Assembly (NCBI GenBank): GCA_045600945.1
Contig: JAZRYX010000056.1
Location: forward strand, 1-37,792
DNA: 37,792 nt
DNA from: Darwinimomas sp045600945
GTDB taxonomy: Bacteria; Bacillota; Clostridia; Lachnospirales; Lachnospiraceae
Direction: 5' to 3'
In this document: positions 1-7,917 of the stretch, one piece after another
How positions within the stretch are numbered: position 1 is the first letter of the stretch
Layout: each line of letters begins with the position of its first letter
Notes under the pieces: model-generated
The model's input: only the letters and a program-made list of their open reading frames with translations
What the model was told of the DNA's origin: nothing
Databases searched by the model: none
Made by a program: the position numbers and the translations under genes

Positions 1-481
1 ACACAAATGCATCTGCTTTTAATGTTTGAACAAAACTTATAATAAAGAGTATAAGCATTGCAAAGATTGTAATCTGGCTTATAATAACATTTCTTTTTAT
101 TCCAATATGATCGGATTGTGCAACCAGGTAGTTATAGAATATTATCAATGCTAAAACCACAGATATGCCGGTTCTAATTGTAATGACATGGCCTATTCCA
201 TTTAAATCTATTGATTCTGCAAACATAGTTAAATTGTCTGCAAATAAATAAAACAATAATGCTCCCATTAAGCTCTTTTGGCAGTTTATTTCCCCATTTT
301 TATAGCAGACTAATAAACTGATTAATACGAGTGATATGCAAAAATTCGGAAGAGAATAACTGAACAACCCATAATCACTGATATATAATATGCCGGAAAT
401 AATGAACGAAATACAACCAATAAGGCAGGATACTAATAATACTTTTGAACTGCTGAAAATAGTTTTTAAAGTCTTTTTCAT
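1..481 (-). CDS. Partial multi-pass membrane protein, unknown function
   Basis: The minus strand is open from an ATG at 481 to the left edge (160 codons, no stop), so the C-terminus is missing. A ribosome binding site AAGGAG lies about 8 bases upstream of the ATG, and the gene starts 24 bases after the stop of the dehydratase, which suggests cotranscription with it. The protein starts MKKTLKTIFSSSKVLLVSC and shows about five hydrophobic segments (roughly residues 13-33, 47-60, 70-85, 103-120 and 133-152) with short polar links. I do not recognise a family. Codon use is AT-rich, with TTA the dominant leucine codon, unlike the exporter and division genes, so recent acquisition is possible. It could be an immunity or accessory membrane protein of the exporter operon, but only position suggests that. 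Confidence 0.72.
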   Translation of the reverse strand, partial: MKKTLKTIFSSSKVLLVSCLIGCISFIISGILYISDYGLFSYSLPNFCISLVLISLLVCYKNGEINCQKSLMGALLFYLFADNLTMFAESIDLNGIGHVITIRTGISVVLALIIFYNYLVAQSDHIGIKRNVIISQITIFAMLILFIISFVQTLKADAFV

Positions 482-505
482 AACAATCTCCTTTTCTAAT
501 CAGGG

Positions 506-1465
506 CTAATTTGCCGCCTCCGTCGTCATTTGCATAAGTTTTATGAAAAATGAAAGGTCAATATTACCGCCGGAAACTATCGCAGCAACTGTTCTTCCTT
601 CCAAAGACAGGTGTTTTCCTATCACAGCCGCAACACTTGCAGCACCTGCACCCTCAACTACAAGCTTCTCATAACTGAAAAGATTTTTGATACCTTCCAG
701 TATTTCGGAATCATCAACCAATATAATGTCATCCACATATTCGGAAACATATTCCAGAGCTATATCTCCGACTTTTTTAACTGCAATACCGTCTGCAAAT
801 GTATGAACACTTGATAGCGATTTTACATACCCTACGGCAAAAGAAGCGTACATACCGGGTGCTCCGTAAGGCTGCACTCCGTATACTTTTACATCAGGGC
901 GGATTGACTTAACAGCACAGGCAACACCTGCAGCAAGTCCGCCTCCTCCGACCGGCACGACTACTGTATCTATTTCGGGATGCTCCTTCATGATTTCAAT
1001 ACCTATCGTACCCTGACCTGCAATTACATCCTCATCATTATATGGGTGAACAAATGTATATCCGTTTTCTTTCTGAAGCTGCAAAGCTTTTTGATAAGCA
1101 TCGTCGTACACTCCATCTACAAGTACCACTTCGGCACCATACATCTTTGTTGCATCAATCTTGATCTGCGGTGTACTTTTCGGCATACATACAACAGCGC
1201 GTATCCCGTCTTGCTGTGCGGCATATGCAACACCCTGTGCGTGATTTCCTGCAGAGCTGGTGATAACACCGCATGCCTTTTCCTCGTCACTCAGCATACA
1301 CATCTTGTTATATGCGCCACGTATCTTAAAAGATCCCGTACGCTGAAGGTTCTCCGGTTTCAGGTAAAGTGCATAATCTGTAACACTCGGCACTTCTATA
1401 AGTGATGTCTTGAATAAAATGGGTTTTAACCTTTCCTGTGCATTAAGAATATCCTGATAATCCAT
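506..1465 (-). CDS. Threonine/serine ammonia-lyase (PLP fold type II), catabolic-length
   Basis: A 319-residue protein of the threonine dehydratase family, which uses pyridoxal phosphate to deaminate threonine to 2-oxobutyrate (or serine to pyruvate) in the cytoplasm. Visible landmarks are the Schiff-base lysine K47 in GSFKIRGA, the substrate loop SAGNHAQG at 71-78, the phosphate-binding glycine loop VGGGGLAAG at 172-180 and the C-terminal SGGNID. There is no C-terminal ACT regulatory domain, so it matches the short TdcB/serine racemase-like type rather than long biosynthetic IlvA. The start at 1465 is chosen because GGAGG lies 7 bases upstream; the frame is open further to 1519 without such a site. 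It follows the NHLM exporter genes after 71 bases and precedes a membrane protein. Serine racemase activity or a role in peptide modification cannot be excluded but has no sequence support. Confidence 0.9.
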   Translation of the reverse strand: MDYQDILNAQERLKPILFKTSLIEVPSVTDYALYLKPENLQRTGSFKIRGAYNKMCMLSDEEKACGVITSSAGNHAQGVAYAAQQDGIRAVVCMPKSTPQIKIDATKMYGAEVVLVDGVYDDAYQKALQLQKENGYTFVHPYNDEDVIAGQGTIGIEIMKEHPEIDTVVVPVGGGGLAAGVACAVKSIRPDVKVYGVQPYGAPGMYASFAVGYVKSLSSVHTFADGIAVKKVGDIALEYVSEYVDDIILVDDSEILEGIKNLFSYEKLVVEGAGAASVAAVIGKHLSLEGRTVAAIVSGGNIDLSFFIKLMQMTTEAAN

Positions 1466-1536
1466 AAACCTACCTCCAAAGATACATTTTCTTCTCTTCC
1501 AATGAATATGAGTCCTCAAAGTCTACCGGAATCTCC

Positions 1537-3729
1537 TCATGCTTCAAAATCTATCCTTTGACGTTCAACCAGTTCGGCAAACAATCCCTTTTTAGCCAGC
1601 AGCTCCTCATAAGTTCCCTCTTCTGCGATTTTTCCTTTATCCATAACTAATATCCTGTCGCAGTTCTGAACAGTGGAAAGTCTATGAGCAATGACTATCC
1701 TTGTACACTTCATACCGTCTATCGCCCTGGAAATCTTTTGCTGAGTGATGTTATCAAGCGCACTTGTGGCCTCGTCAAAAATCAATATATTGGGTTTTGT
1801 CACAACAGCTCGTGCTATCATCAGCCTCTGCTTCTGTCCTCCGGATATTCCTCCGTTACCTTCGCTTATGAAAGTATGCATCTCCATTGGCATTTCCCGT
1901 ATATCGTCTGCAATCTCCGCAATCTCTGCTGCTTCCCAAACCTGATCCATAGGTATTTGAGAAGCGGCAATCGTTATATTGGAATATATATCTCCGGTGA
2001 AAAGCTTTTCATTCTGTAAAACAGTACCGACTTTCCTTCTCAATGAATTAAGATCAAGCTTTTTCAGGTCTCTCTTGTCGTAATATATACTGCCTTTCTG
2101 CGGAGTCTCAAATCCAAGCATCAATCTTATAATTGTGGATTTGCCGCATCCGGTCTTGCCTACAATAGCAACATACTCTCCGGATGAGATACTAAAAGAG
2201 AGCTTGTCAAGGATTTTCTGCGTCCCTTTATCATAACTGAATGTTACATCACGGAATTCAACATTTCCCTGTAGTGATGTAACAACACTGTTTCCCGGAT
2301 TTTCTTCCGGTTCTGCTTCCAGTATCGGTGTTAAAAGATCAAATGTCGGCTTAATTAACGCCATGAAAGGAACCATCTGGATAAGCAGAGTAAATGCTGA
2401 AGTGATCATACCGAAAGCAGTAGTAAAAGCGTAAAATCCTGACGCCGGAACTTCATTGGCATATGCTCTGGCATAAATCATCAAGGCTCCGACAGCATTG
2501 GATGCGATCATGAGCGCAGGCCATATCCTTACGAAGAGCGGCGGATTATACTTTATAGCAGTTTCCTTTGCATACTGATTTGCCCACCTTGCAAATACCC
2601 GGTTTTCCGCACCGGATATTTTGATTTTTTCTATCCCGGTAATAAGCGGATAAGTTAATCCACCGGTTTTGGTGTTTTGATATAGATATTGTTTAATATT
2701 AACCGACTTTAAAATAGTAGCGACTACTATGATAGCGATATCAATAAGTGAAACCATTAAGGCTATTCCGGCAAGTTCAGGTGCAAAATTACGAACCTGA
2801 ATGATATATACCAAAGAAAACACTGCTGTGATCCCTACTGAACCGATGGTTTCGATAACAATTGTGCATATCTCTTCCATCTGTATGATTCTCATGCCCA
2901 GTTCACCTGAAGATTGATCACTGAAGAACTCTGTTTTCAATGATATCATTCTTCCCATAAGCGCTGCGCGTAAAGGAACATCCAGCTTTGTGATGGTCCT
3001 GTTTTTGATTACTGCTTTAAACATATTCATAAGAAGCTGACACAGCATAAAGCCCATCATGAACATCGCAAGAGACATCAGAAGTCTTATGTCTCCCGAA
3101 GGAATAACTCTATCAAAAAGCCACATTGTAAATGCCGGCATGAAAAATCCAAGTAATATCGGAACAATGATTGCAACAATATAGAAAATAAAATCAGTGG
3201 TCGAAATCTGTTGTCTCATAAACACAAATAAATCTTTATGAGTCATTGTTCTAAGCGGAAGCGGCCTGTAAAAACATATTGCGTCACTGTCAAGCAAGTC
3301 TTCATTGGATCTGTTGATTCTGTATCTTTTTGACTTATCATAATCAATCAGATCATATCCCGACATTCCTGCCGGAATGAGTGCTACCGATTTCCCGTTT
3401 TCTTTCAGCACTCCTATCATCGGACCTATAGCATGCCTGTACCAACCCTCATCAAGTTTTACATTTCGTCTCATAATGCCATACGGACGAATCATATATT
3501 CCAGCTTTTCCTCCCGGTCTGTGATGTTTAGAGGAATCTCGATTTCATCTACGATATATCCGAAGTATCTGATAATCTCCAATACGGCATTATCGGTCAA
3601 GCTATCACTAGTAGTAGCCCTGACCGGTATATTCTTGTCGATGGAGGATGCCAAAGTATATAATGATTTGGCTTTATTCTCTTCATCGTATTTCTTTCGC
3701 TTATTCAGTTGTTCGCTAAACCAACCCAT
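1537..3729 (-). CDS. NHLM-type bacteriocin export ABC transporter, permease/ATPase subunit without peptidase
   Basis: A 730-residue ABC half-transporter. The first about 165 residues form a soluble N-terminal region without a C39 peptidase; then come about six membrane helices (roughly 175-460) and a C-terminal ATPase with Walker A GKTGCGKST, signature SGGQKQR, Walker B ILIFDEATSALD and H-loop AHRLSTV, all intact. This arrangement and the pairing with a C39-bearing transporter match the second ABC protein of NHLM/NHLP leader-peptide export systems, which export nitrile-hydratase-like or Nif11-like leader peptides. It starts 15 bases after the C39 transporter stop, with only a weak GAGAG ribosome binding site, so the two are almost certainly one operon. 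The substrate is unknown: no precursor peptide with an NHLM leader was seen in the window. Function in export is inferred from the family. Confidence 0.88.
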   Translation of the reverse strand: MGWFSEQLNKRKKYDEENKAKSLYTLASSIDKNIPVRATTSDSLTDNAVLEIIRYFGYIVDEIEIPLNITDREEKLEYMIRPYGIMRRNVKLDEGWYRHAIGPMIGVLKENGKSVALIPAGMSGYDLIDYDKSKRYRINRSNEDLLDSDAICFYRPLPLRTMTHKDLFVFMRQQISTTDFIFYIVAIIVPILLGFFMPAFTMWLFDRVIPSGDIRLLMSLAMFMMGFMLCQLLMNMFKAVIKNRTITKLDVPLRAALMGRMISLKTEFFSDQSSGELGMRIIQMEEICTIVIETIGSVGITAVFSLVYIIQVRNFAPELAGIALMVSLIDIAIIVVATILKSVNIKQYLYQNTKTGGLTYPLITGIEKIKISGAENRVFARWANQYAKETAIKYNPPLFVRIWPALMIASNAVGALMIYARAYANEVPASGFYAFTTAFGMITSAFTLLIQMVPFMALIKPTFDLLTPILEAEPEENPGNSVVTSLQGNVEFRDVTFSYDKGTQKILDKLSFSISSGEYVAIVGKTGCGKSTIIRLMLGFETPQKGSIYYDKRDLKKLDLNSLRRKVGTVLQNEKLFTGDIYSNITIAASQIPMDQVWEAAEIAEIADDIREMPMEMHTFISEGNGGISGGQKQRLMIARAVVTKPNILIFDEATSALDNITQQKISRAIDGMKCTRIVIAHRLSTVQNCDRILVMDKGKIAEEGTYEELLAKKGLFAELVERQRIDFEA

Positions 3730-3744
3730 TTAATCTCTCTGTTA

Positions 3745-5913
3745 TCAGTTACTCAATACCATTTCTCTGTATTGTTCACATTTCTCCATCAGTTCGTTAT
3801 GATTACCTCTTCCGATGACCTGTCCCTTGTCAAGAACCACTATCTCATCACAGGATCTTATGGTTGAAAGTCTGTGTGCTATCACCACAGCGGTTATTTT
3901 TCTGTTCTTAATGGCTTTAACAAGCTCATATTCCGTTTGGGCATCAAGTGCACTTGTTGCCTCATCCATGATAATTATCGTCGGGTCTTGTGCAAGAACA
4001 CGAGCTATCTCTATCCTCTGTCTCTGACCACCGGAAAAGTTTTTACCATTCTCATACACTTTGGAACGGAATCCCTCCGGTCTGCCCATAATGTCGTCAT
4101 ATATCTGTGCGTCCCTGGCAGCAAGGATCATTTCAAAATCCGCTATGCTTTCATCCCACAGCTTAATATTGTTGCTGATAGTATCTCCAAAAAGCACTAT
4201 ATCCTGATCTACCATCGCAACAGAACCGTTGAAGACATCTTTATTGAGATCCGAAAGTTTCCTTCCGTCATACAGGATTTCTCCCTTCCACGGCTTATAT
4301 AAACCTACCATAAGCTTTGCTATCGTTGATTTGCCGCATCCGGAATTGCCCACTATTGCTATGGACTTGCCCGGCTCGACAGAAAAACTGATATCATTGA
4401 TTATGGTTTTGCCGAGTCTGGAATATCCGAATGTGAGGTTTCTGACCTCGACTTTTCCGGAAAGCTTATTTATTTCCGTCTCTTCGGAATCAGAGAAAAC
4501 CGTTTCTACCGGATACTCCATGACATCTTCGATTCTCTCCATCTGCGTAATCATTTCCTGTATAGTCTGTCCTGCCGAAACAAATGTTAACGCCGGCTGC
4601 ATAAATGCCTGCATAAATCCCTGGAAAGCAAGAATCATACCAGCGGTAAACTGTCCCTGCATCACAAGATACGCTCCGAGTATAAGAACCAAAGCGTTGG
4701 AAATATCAATTACAAATTGCGGAATTACTCCCCATGTCTGATTGATTTGATATAATTTCAGTTTATCCGTATTCTCATTTGCCAGATAACCTGCCCATTT
4801 TGTAAAAAACGAATTTTCAGCCCCGTTGGATTTGATGACTTCTATCATATCAAGGCCTGAAAGAGTTGAAGAATTCAGCTTGGCCGTATCGCGCATGGAT
4901 ACTCTTGTAACATTTACGCGTTTTTTTGATACTATATATGAAAACAAGGCATTCAATAAAAGCGATGCCAAGCCTATCATAGTTAAAATCCAGCTGTAAT
5001 TCAGCATTATCAGAAGGTATAAAACCAGCAATATGGTATTCATAATAAGCGGAGCCAGTGAGTTAATCAGAACATCTGCAATAATTGCATTGGATCTCTG
5101 TCTTTCCTGGATATCTCCTGCCATTCTTTGTGAGAAGAACTCAAGCGGCATACTGAAAACCTTCCACATATATGAGGCGCTGTCCACTGTGTCCAGTTTT
5201 CCGCTTATTTTATATTTGTATATACTATCTATTCCGCTTATGATAACCTCAACAGCAGTTAAAACAAATAGTAAAACAAAGAATCTGTTTGCATTTTCGG
5301 GTCTGTTTCCGTTGAGTATACTGTCTAAAAACACTCTTCCGAATACAGGTCTTATGATTCCGGCAAGTGAGATAATAACTGCTACAAAAGCAACAAACAA
5401 TAATGTGGTTCCATGACCTCTGATTCTTTTCCGTACAAACCCGATAATACTCTTCGGTTTACCCTCCGGCACAAAATCTTCTTTTGGTTCAAATTCGAGA
5501 CACACTCCGGTGAAGCCTTCATCAAATGTTTTCATATCAACACTGTATATGCCTCTTGCCGGATCATTAAAATATGCCCTGTTATTTCTGAATCCGTCCA
5601 GGACTATGAAATGATCAAATTCCCAATGGATGACACATGGGAAAGTTCCGTGGTTTTTAAGTGCTTCCGGTTCGTATTTTTTCGCCTGTACATTTAATCC
5701 GAAAAAATGAGCTGCTCTGACGATACTTCCGGCATTGGAACCATCGCGCGAAACACCACAGTCCGCACGAACTTTTTCCAAAGGTATCCACTTGCCATAA
5801 TATGCCAGTATCATAGTCAGGCACGCTGCTCCGCACTCAAGCGCTTCCAGCTGCATGATTATCGGAACTTTTGCCACTTTTCCTGACACAGGTTTTTTGA
5901 TTCTGTTAGCCAT
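3745..5913 (-). CDS. NHLM-type bacteriocin export ABC transporter with C39 peptidase domain
   Basis: A 722-residue peptidase-containing ABC exporter. Residues 15-140 are a C39 cysteine peptidase that should remove a double-glycine type leader during export: catalytic C27 in LECGAACL, H101 in EFDHFIVLDGF and D117 in NDPARG. A six-helix membrane domain follows (about 165-450), then an ATPase with GNSGCGKST, SGGQRQR, IIIMDEATSALD and AHRLSTI. The open frame extends upstream to 5997, but the start at 5913 (MANRIKKPV) is preferred: it begins at the native N-terminus expected for this family and its ATG overlaps the TGA of the upstream truncated adaptor, so translation is probably coupled. It pairs with the following ABC protein. 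All catalytic residues are intact, so the exporter can be functional even though its adaptor partner is not complete. Confidence 0.9.
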   Translation of the reverse strand: MANRIKKPVSGKVAKVPIIMQLEALECGAACLTMILAYYGKWIPLEKVRADCGVSRDGSNAGSIVRAAHFFGLNVQAKKYEPEALKNHGTFPCVIHWEFDHFIVLDGFRNNRAYFNDPARGIYSVDMKTFDEGFTGVCLEFEPKEDFVPEGKPKSIIGFVRKRIRGHGTTLLFVAFVAVIISLAGIIRPVFGRVFLDSILNGNRPENANRFFVLLFVLTAVEVIISGIDSIYKYKISGKLDTVDSASYMWKVFSMPLEFFSQRMAGDIQERQRSNAIIADVLINSLAPLIMNTILLVLYLLIMLNYSWILTMIGLASLLLNALFSYIVSKKRVNVTRVSMRDTAKLNSSTLSGLDMIEVIKSNGAENSFFTKWAGYLANENTDKLKLYQINQTWGVIPQFVIDISNALVLILGAYLVMQGQFTAGMILAFQGFMQAFMQPALTFVSAGQTIQEMITQMERIEDVMEYPVETVFSDSEETEINKLSGKVEVRNLTFGYSRLGKTIINDISFSVEPGKSIAIVGNSGCGKSTIAKLMVGLYKPWKGEILYDGRKLSDLNKDVFNGSVAMVDQDIVLFGDTISNNIKLWDESIADFEMILAARDAQIYDDIMGRPEGFRSKVYENGKNFSGGQRQRIEIARVLAQDPTIIIMDEATSALDAQTEYELVKAIKNRKITAVVIAHRLSTIRSCDEIVVLDKGQVIGRGNHNELMEKCEQYREMVLSN

Positions 5914-6089
5914 CAGGCCCCCCGGTAAAAAAGAAAGTCTCTTCCGTATATGCACAACACAATGAGCAAAATCAAAAGTCCAACCAACAGAAGCCATATT
6001 TTAGGTTCCGTGATTCGGATGTAATCATTGAGCTCATCCGGCTCTTTCATCCTGTCTATACTTTTTTTTCTGAAAATTGATTCTTTCAT
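5913..6089 (-). pseudogene. Truncated NHLM/HlyD-type secretion adaptor (58 residues)
   Basis: A short frame read from an ATG at 6089 gives 58 residues: a basic N-terminus with FRKKSIDRM, then PDELNDYIRIT, a single membrane helix WLLLVGLLILLIVLCIYG, and nine further residues to a TGA. The FRKKS/PDELNDYIR/W pattern followed by one helix is what I recall of the N-terminus of NHLM bacteriocin system secretion proteins (HlyD-like adaptors), which normally carry a few hundred further residues outside the membrane. Here everything after the helix is missing, and the stop overlaps the ATG of the C39 transporter. The simplest reading is an internal deletion that kept the reading frame and the coupling; a purpose-built short membrane subunit is the alternative. 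Ribosome binding site is weak (CAGG about 11 bases upstream). Confidence 0.68.
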
Positions 6090-6135
6090 AATAGTATTTA
6101 CCTGACTGCAAAATCATTTTTTATATCGAATCCCT

Positions 6136-7917
6136 TTATGATTTCGCAAACTGTGCATTGTAAATATCTGCGTACAGTCCGCCTTCTTCCATAAGTGAAT
6201 CATGTGTTCCCGTCTCAACTATATCTCCGTCTTTCATTACAAGAATAAGATCGGCATTTTTGATTGTCGAAAGACGATGTGCGATGACAAATGATGTACG
6301 TCCCGTCATAAGCTGGTCGAGTGCTTCTGAAATGAGCAGTTCGGTTCTGGTATCGACGTTACTTGTTGCCTCATCCAGAATCATCATCGGAGCATTTTCT
6401 ATCATAGCTCTTGCAATCGTAACGAGCTGCTGCTGTCCTGATGATAGCGAGCTTTCGGTAATCTCTGAATCGAGCTTCTTCGGAAGTGTCTCAACAAAGT
6501 GTGTCAGACCTGTATGCTCAAGTACTTCATATATTCTCTTTTCATCGACATTCTGAAGGTTATATACAAGATTTTCTCTGAGTGTGCCATGCATTACCCA
6601 TGTTTCCTGAAGTATCATTCCGAAATAATCACGAACTTCATTACGTGACATATCGTGAATTGATACACCATCAACCTTGATATCACCTGCGTTGGTCTCA
6701 AAGAATCTCATAAGCAGGTTAACAAGTGTTGATTTTCCTGCACCTGTAGGTCCTACTACGGCGACCTTCATACCCGGGTTGATAATCTTACTGAAATGCT
6801 TTACGAACATCTCATTCGGACGATATCCGAAGCATACATCACAGAACTCAACCTGTCCCTTTATATCTTCTTTCTTAAGATATTTCTGCTTATTTGTCTC
6901 ATCAGCCTGCTCCGGTGCTGCAAGGAACTCAAACACACGGTTTGAAGAAGCTTTTGCCAGCTGGAGTGTGTTGCTGGCCTGACCGATCTGAGACAACGGT
7001 TCCTGGAAGAGACTTACGTATACGAGGAAAGCCGTTACTGTACCGAATGTAATCTCTCCGTTAACTACAAGGACTCCGCCTACGATAAGAATTGCAGCAT
7101 ATGTAATATATGAGATGAATGTCATAAGCGGCTGAATGATACCACCGACAAGCTGTGAAAGGAACAGTGATTTCCCAAGCTCTGTATTCTTCTCATAGAA
7201 AGGTTTACCCTTTTCATCTTCTGCGTTAAAAGCTTTGATAACCAGCTGTCCTGCGAAGTTTTCTTCAACAGTAGCATTAACTTCACCAAGTACTTTCTGG
7301 TTCTTATCAAAGAGTGGTAATGACAACTTAATTGTTATTCCGAGTACGATCAGAATAAGTGGCAGTGAAATAAGTACTACTATTGCCATAGAAGCACAGC
7401 TTATAAACATAGCGATTACAACACCGACAAGAGTAAGTACTGACTGAAGAAGCATTGTAACGCAGTTCTGAAGTGATGTGCCCAATGTATCGACATCATT
7501 GGTAACGATAGAAAGGATATCACCTATAGGTCTCTCATTAAAATATGCAAGAGGAAGTCTGTTGATCTTCGCTATTATGGCTTCACGCAGATCTCTTGAA
7601 TACTTCTGAATAGCCGTATTAAGCAGGATACCTGAAACAGCACCTGTAGCAAAAGCAATGATATTGTACAGAGCAATAATAAGTGCAAACATTGCGATTG
7701 CCTTAAGATCCATACGTCCTGTTCCCTGGGCAATGGCCTGTGCGCCTTCCTGCAGCACATTTGTCAGATTTCGAACCTGATTAGGTGCGATGATTGTAAA
7801 TACAACCGATAAAATAAGTAAAACTATTGAAATGATGATCGGAAGTCTGTACTTTCCGAGTGAACTCATCATACTTTTTGTTCCGTCGATCTTAGCAGGA
7901 GTCTTATCTTTCATCAT
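6136..7917 (-). CDS. Heterodimeric ABC exporter, subunit with catalytic ATP site
   Basis: A 593-residue half-exporter: six membrane helices in residues 20-320, then an ATPase with Walker A GPTGAGKST, Walker B MMILDEATSNVD including the catalytic glutamate, and H-loop AHRLSTI. The signature is altered (LSSGQQQ instead of LSGGQ). The ATG overlaps the stop of the preceding subunit by 4 bases (ATGA), so equal production is expected. Together with its partner it fits the multidrug or lipid exporter type represented by TM287/288, LmrCD and BmrCD, in which one ATP site is degenerate. A second in-frame ATG directly follows at 7914. Substrate unknown; drug or peptide export is a family inference. Confidence 0.92.
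   Translation of the reverse strand: MMKDKTPAKIDGTKSMMSSLGKYRLPIIISIVLLILSVVFTIIAPNQVRNLTNVLQEGAQAIAQGTGRMDLKAIAMFALIIALYNIIAFATGAVSGILLNTAIQKYSRDLREAIIAKINRLPLAYFNERPIGDILSIVTNDVDTLGTSLQNCVTMLLQSVLTLVGVVIAMFISCASMAIVVLISLPLILIVLGITIKLSLPLFDKNQKVLGEVNATVEENFAGQLVIKAFNAEDEKGKPFYEKNTELGKSLFLSQLVGGIIQPLMTFISYITYAAILIVGGVLVVNGEITFGTVTAFLVYVSLFQEPLSQIGQASNTLQLAKASSNRVFEFLAAPEQADETNKQKYLKKEDIKGQVEFCDVCFGYRPNEMFVKHFSKIINPGMKVAVVGPTGAGKSTLVNLLMRFFETNAGDIKVDGVSIHDMSRNEVRDYFGMILQETWVMHGTLRENLVYNLQNVDEKRIYEVLEHTGLTHFVETLPKKLDSEITESSLSSGQQQLVTIARAMIENAPMMILDEATSNVDTRTELLISEALDQLMTGRTSFVIAHRLSTIKNADLILVMKDGDIVETGTHDSLMEEGGLYADIYNAQFAKS

Noticed and set aside
5914..5997. Upstream extension of the C39 transporter to an ATG at 5997
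   Set aside because: The extra 28 residues do not match the family start, and the same bases encode the adaptor helix in another frame with a coupled stop/start at 5913.
6090..6135. Promoter in front of the adaptor remnant
   Set aside because: TTGCAG and TAAATA/TACTAT are present but not at workable spacing, so no promoter is claimed.
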